Assembly (NCBI GenBank): GCA_001871015.1
Contig: MNUO01000117.1
Location: 1 to 15,084, forward strand
From: Candidatus Desantisbacteria bacterium CG1_02_38_46
GTDB lineage: Bacteria > Desantisbacteria > UBA1551 > UBA1559
DNA: 15,084 nt
Direction: 5' to 3'
Shown one piece after another: positions 14,995 through 15,084 of this stretch. Both the position numbers and the translations under genes were made by a program. The notes under the pieces were generated by a model. It was not told the origin of the DNA and ran no database searches. It saw nothing but the letters and a program-made list of their open reading frames with translations. Position 1 is the stretch's first letter. Each line of letters opens with the position of its first letter.

Positions 14995-15084
14995 TTTTCT
15001 TCTTTTGATTCCTGCTTTTTTTCTTTCTTCTTTTCCTCCTTTCCCAGCCTGCTTTGAAGCCTGTAGCTTTTCCCTGTGATGTTA
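14991..15084 (-). CDS. C-terminal fragment resembling IstB (IS21 helper ATPase)
   Basis: Reading the minus strand from the right edge gives a 30-residue open frame, NITGKSYRLQSRLG followed by a K/E-rich tail ending KEEN and a TGA at 14993-14991. The phrase (I/N)xG(K/E)SYRL is like the very end of IstB proteins, AAA+ helpers that assist the IS21 transposase IstA in target selection. The position, just inside putative IS21 terminal repeats, agrees with this. Only about 30 residues are visible and no ATPase motif is in the window, so the assignment is tentative. Confidence 0.42.
   Translation of the reverse strand, partial: NITGKSYRLQSRLGKEEKKKEKKQESKEEN

Larger units (their letters stand above)
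14884..15084. mobile_element. Right end of an IS21-like element (runs off the window)
   Basis: From TGTAGG at 14884 the sequence changes character. It begins with TG, as IS21-family ends do, and contains related A/T-rich terminal repeats: GGAAATTTCACCC (14907-14919) and GAATTTTCACCCC (14932-14944). This pattern of repeated subterminal motifs is what I recall for IS21-type elements. A minus-strand reading frame resembling the end of the IstB helper follows inward. The boundary lies inside the 3' end of the upstream transposase gene, implying an IS-into-IS insertion. The other end is outside the window, so the call rests on partial evidence. Confidence 0.5.

Overview
The window looks like AT-rich chromosomal DNA from a Gram-negative bacterium, probably an uncultivated candidate-phylum lineage. 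The evidence is a housekeeping operon of bacterial type, followed by a probable outer-membrane beta-barrel and a secreted multidomain protein with a FlgD/type-IX-like C-terminal domain. Several families of palindromic repeats and more than one insertion sequence are present. I cannot name a genus. All gene calls are on the + strand except an IS21-like fragment at the right edge.

Left part (1-6695): the 3' end of pdxJ, then an operon-like series pgpH (7TM-HD, HDIG) - ybeY - dagK - CNNM/CBS protein - recO. This order resembles the phoH-yqfF-ybeY-dgkA-recO neighbourhood of many bacteria. Here it is split between ybeY and dagK by about 2 kb (roughly 2219-4189). That insert holds a tRNA-Ser-like scrap, a tandem hairpin repeat, an m4C-type DNA methyltransferase fused to a nuclease-fold domain, the 3' remnant of an MjaI-like restriction endonuclease in a different frame, and the 5' half of a tRNA-Ser(UGA) gene. 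A 15-bp direct repeat, ATGGCGCTGGTCTTG, lies at both edges. YbeY appears clipped at its C-terminus by the left edge. dagK starts right after the right edge and is fused to a PAP2-like phosphatase domain.

Middle (6658-8308): a xylulokinase-type FGGY sugar kinase is bracketed by two copies of the same palindromic element in opposite orientations. These elements supply the last residues of RecO and XylB, and would give spurious N-terminal extensions (MSRPDTS) to XylB and the next gene if the longest ORFs were taken.

Right part (8317-15084): an unrecognised beta-rich, probably outer-membrane protein is followed 18 nt later by a secreted LamG protein. A third palindromic repeat cluster follows, then an insertion sequence with a consensus-like promoter, a DUF6788-like accessory gene and a DDE transposase. 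The 3' end of that transposase appears to be interrupted by the end of an IS21-like element, represented by a terminal IstB-like coding fragment on the minus strand, A/T-rich terminal repeats and an outward-facing promoter-like sequence.

Taken together, a conserved core operon has been repeatedly invaded: by a decayed restriction-modification module carrying tRNA-Ser pieces, by palindromic mini-elements at gene ends, and by nested insertion sequences.
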